From Pseudomonas sp. (lineage in GTDB: Bacteria > Pseudomonadota > Gammaproteobacteria > Pseudomonadales > Pseudomonadaceae), in assembly GCA_029239415.1 (NCBI GenBank), contig JAQZAY010000212.1, forward strand, positions 1 to 6,641: 6,641 nt of DNA, given 5' to 3'. Numbering within the stretch: position 1 is the stretch's first letter; every line of letters starts with the position of its first letter. Below, piece by piece: positions 6,610-6,641 of this stretch. The position numbers and the translations under genes are program-made. Under the pieces are notes generated by a model that did not search any database, was not told the origin of the DNA, and worked only from the letters and a program-made list of their open reading frames with translations.

Positions 6610-6637
6610 CTGAAAGCCCATGTTTGCCGGCTTTCAG
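6610..6637. repeat. Second hairpin at the right window edge
   Basis: CTGAAAGCC (6610-6618) and GGCTTTCAG (6629-6637) are perfect 9-bp complements around a 10-nt loop. The window ends four bases later, so whether a T run follows cannot be judged. It may be a back-up terminator for the hem operon or for a convergent gene beyond the window. Confidence 0.45.
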
Positions 6638-6641
6638 AAAT

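Noticed and set aside
6605..6611. AGGAGGT on the minus strand as a ribosome site for a leftward gene
   Set aside because: No ATG, GTG or TTG follows at a suitable distance, and a leftward gene would run straight into hemY.
5419..6621. 400-codon minus-strand frame opposite hemY
   Set aside because: It lies antisense to hemY along nearly its whole length and shows only low-complexity residues. No ribosome site was seen at its start.
6620..6641. ATG at 6620 (MFAGFQK...) as the start of the next gene
   Set aside because: There is no Shine-Dalgarno sequence upstream, the codon lies in the loop of a hairpin, and only seven codons are visible.

Overview
The window looks like core chromosome of a fluorescent Pseudomonas, most likely of the P. 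putida/P. fluorescens side of the genus. The reasons are high GC, strong G/C third-position codon bias in every gene, the gene order argH | algR-hemC-hemD-hemX-hemY that I recall for Pseudomonas, and a LytTR domain almost identical to my memory of AlgR. The genus call is confident. The species call is inference.

Layout. Positions 1-1283 (minus strand) hold the first 427 codons of argH, argininosuccinate lyase, cut by the left window edge. A 318-bp divergent intergenic region (1284-1601) follows, with an extended -10 promoter for argH, a sigma70-like promoter for the rightward gene and an operator-like dyad. On the plus strand come algR (1602-2345), then after 107 bp hemC (2453-3394), hemD (3391-4158), hemX (4202-5299) and hemY (5296-6534). 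The last 107 bp hold two good hairpins and no recognisable gene.

How the genes work together. HemC polymerises four porphobilinogen units to hydroxymethylbilane, and HemD closes and inverts ring D to give uroporphyrinogen III, the branch point to haem, sirohaem, haem d1 and cobalamin. HemX and HemY are inner-membrane proteins encoded directly downstream in many gammaproteobacteria. They are not enzymes of proven function and may organise the pathway at the membrane. Stop/start overlaps at hemC-hemD (GTGA) and hemX-hemY (ATGA) indicate one translationally coupled operon, probably driven mainly by the promoter just before hemC. AlgR is a LytTR-type response regulator that controls exopolysaccharide, motility and virulence traits in P. 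aeruginosa.

The most interesting point is AlgR. The DNA-binding domain is canonical, but the receiver domain has lost several residues that are near-invariant in its relatives: the usual PLARER, the R of DIRMPG, and the whole GYLVKP/alpha4-beta5 segment. The partner kinase gene algZ/fimS, which sits between argH and algR in P. aeruginosa, is absent from that position. Together these suggest an orphaned AlgR whose receiver has drifted or been repurposed. Otherwise this is a conserved housekeeping region. I see no mobile element, CRISPR array, tRNA or rRNA.
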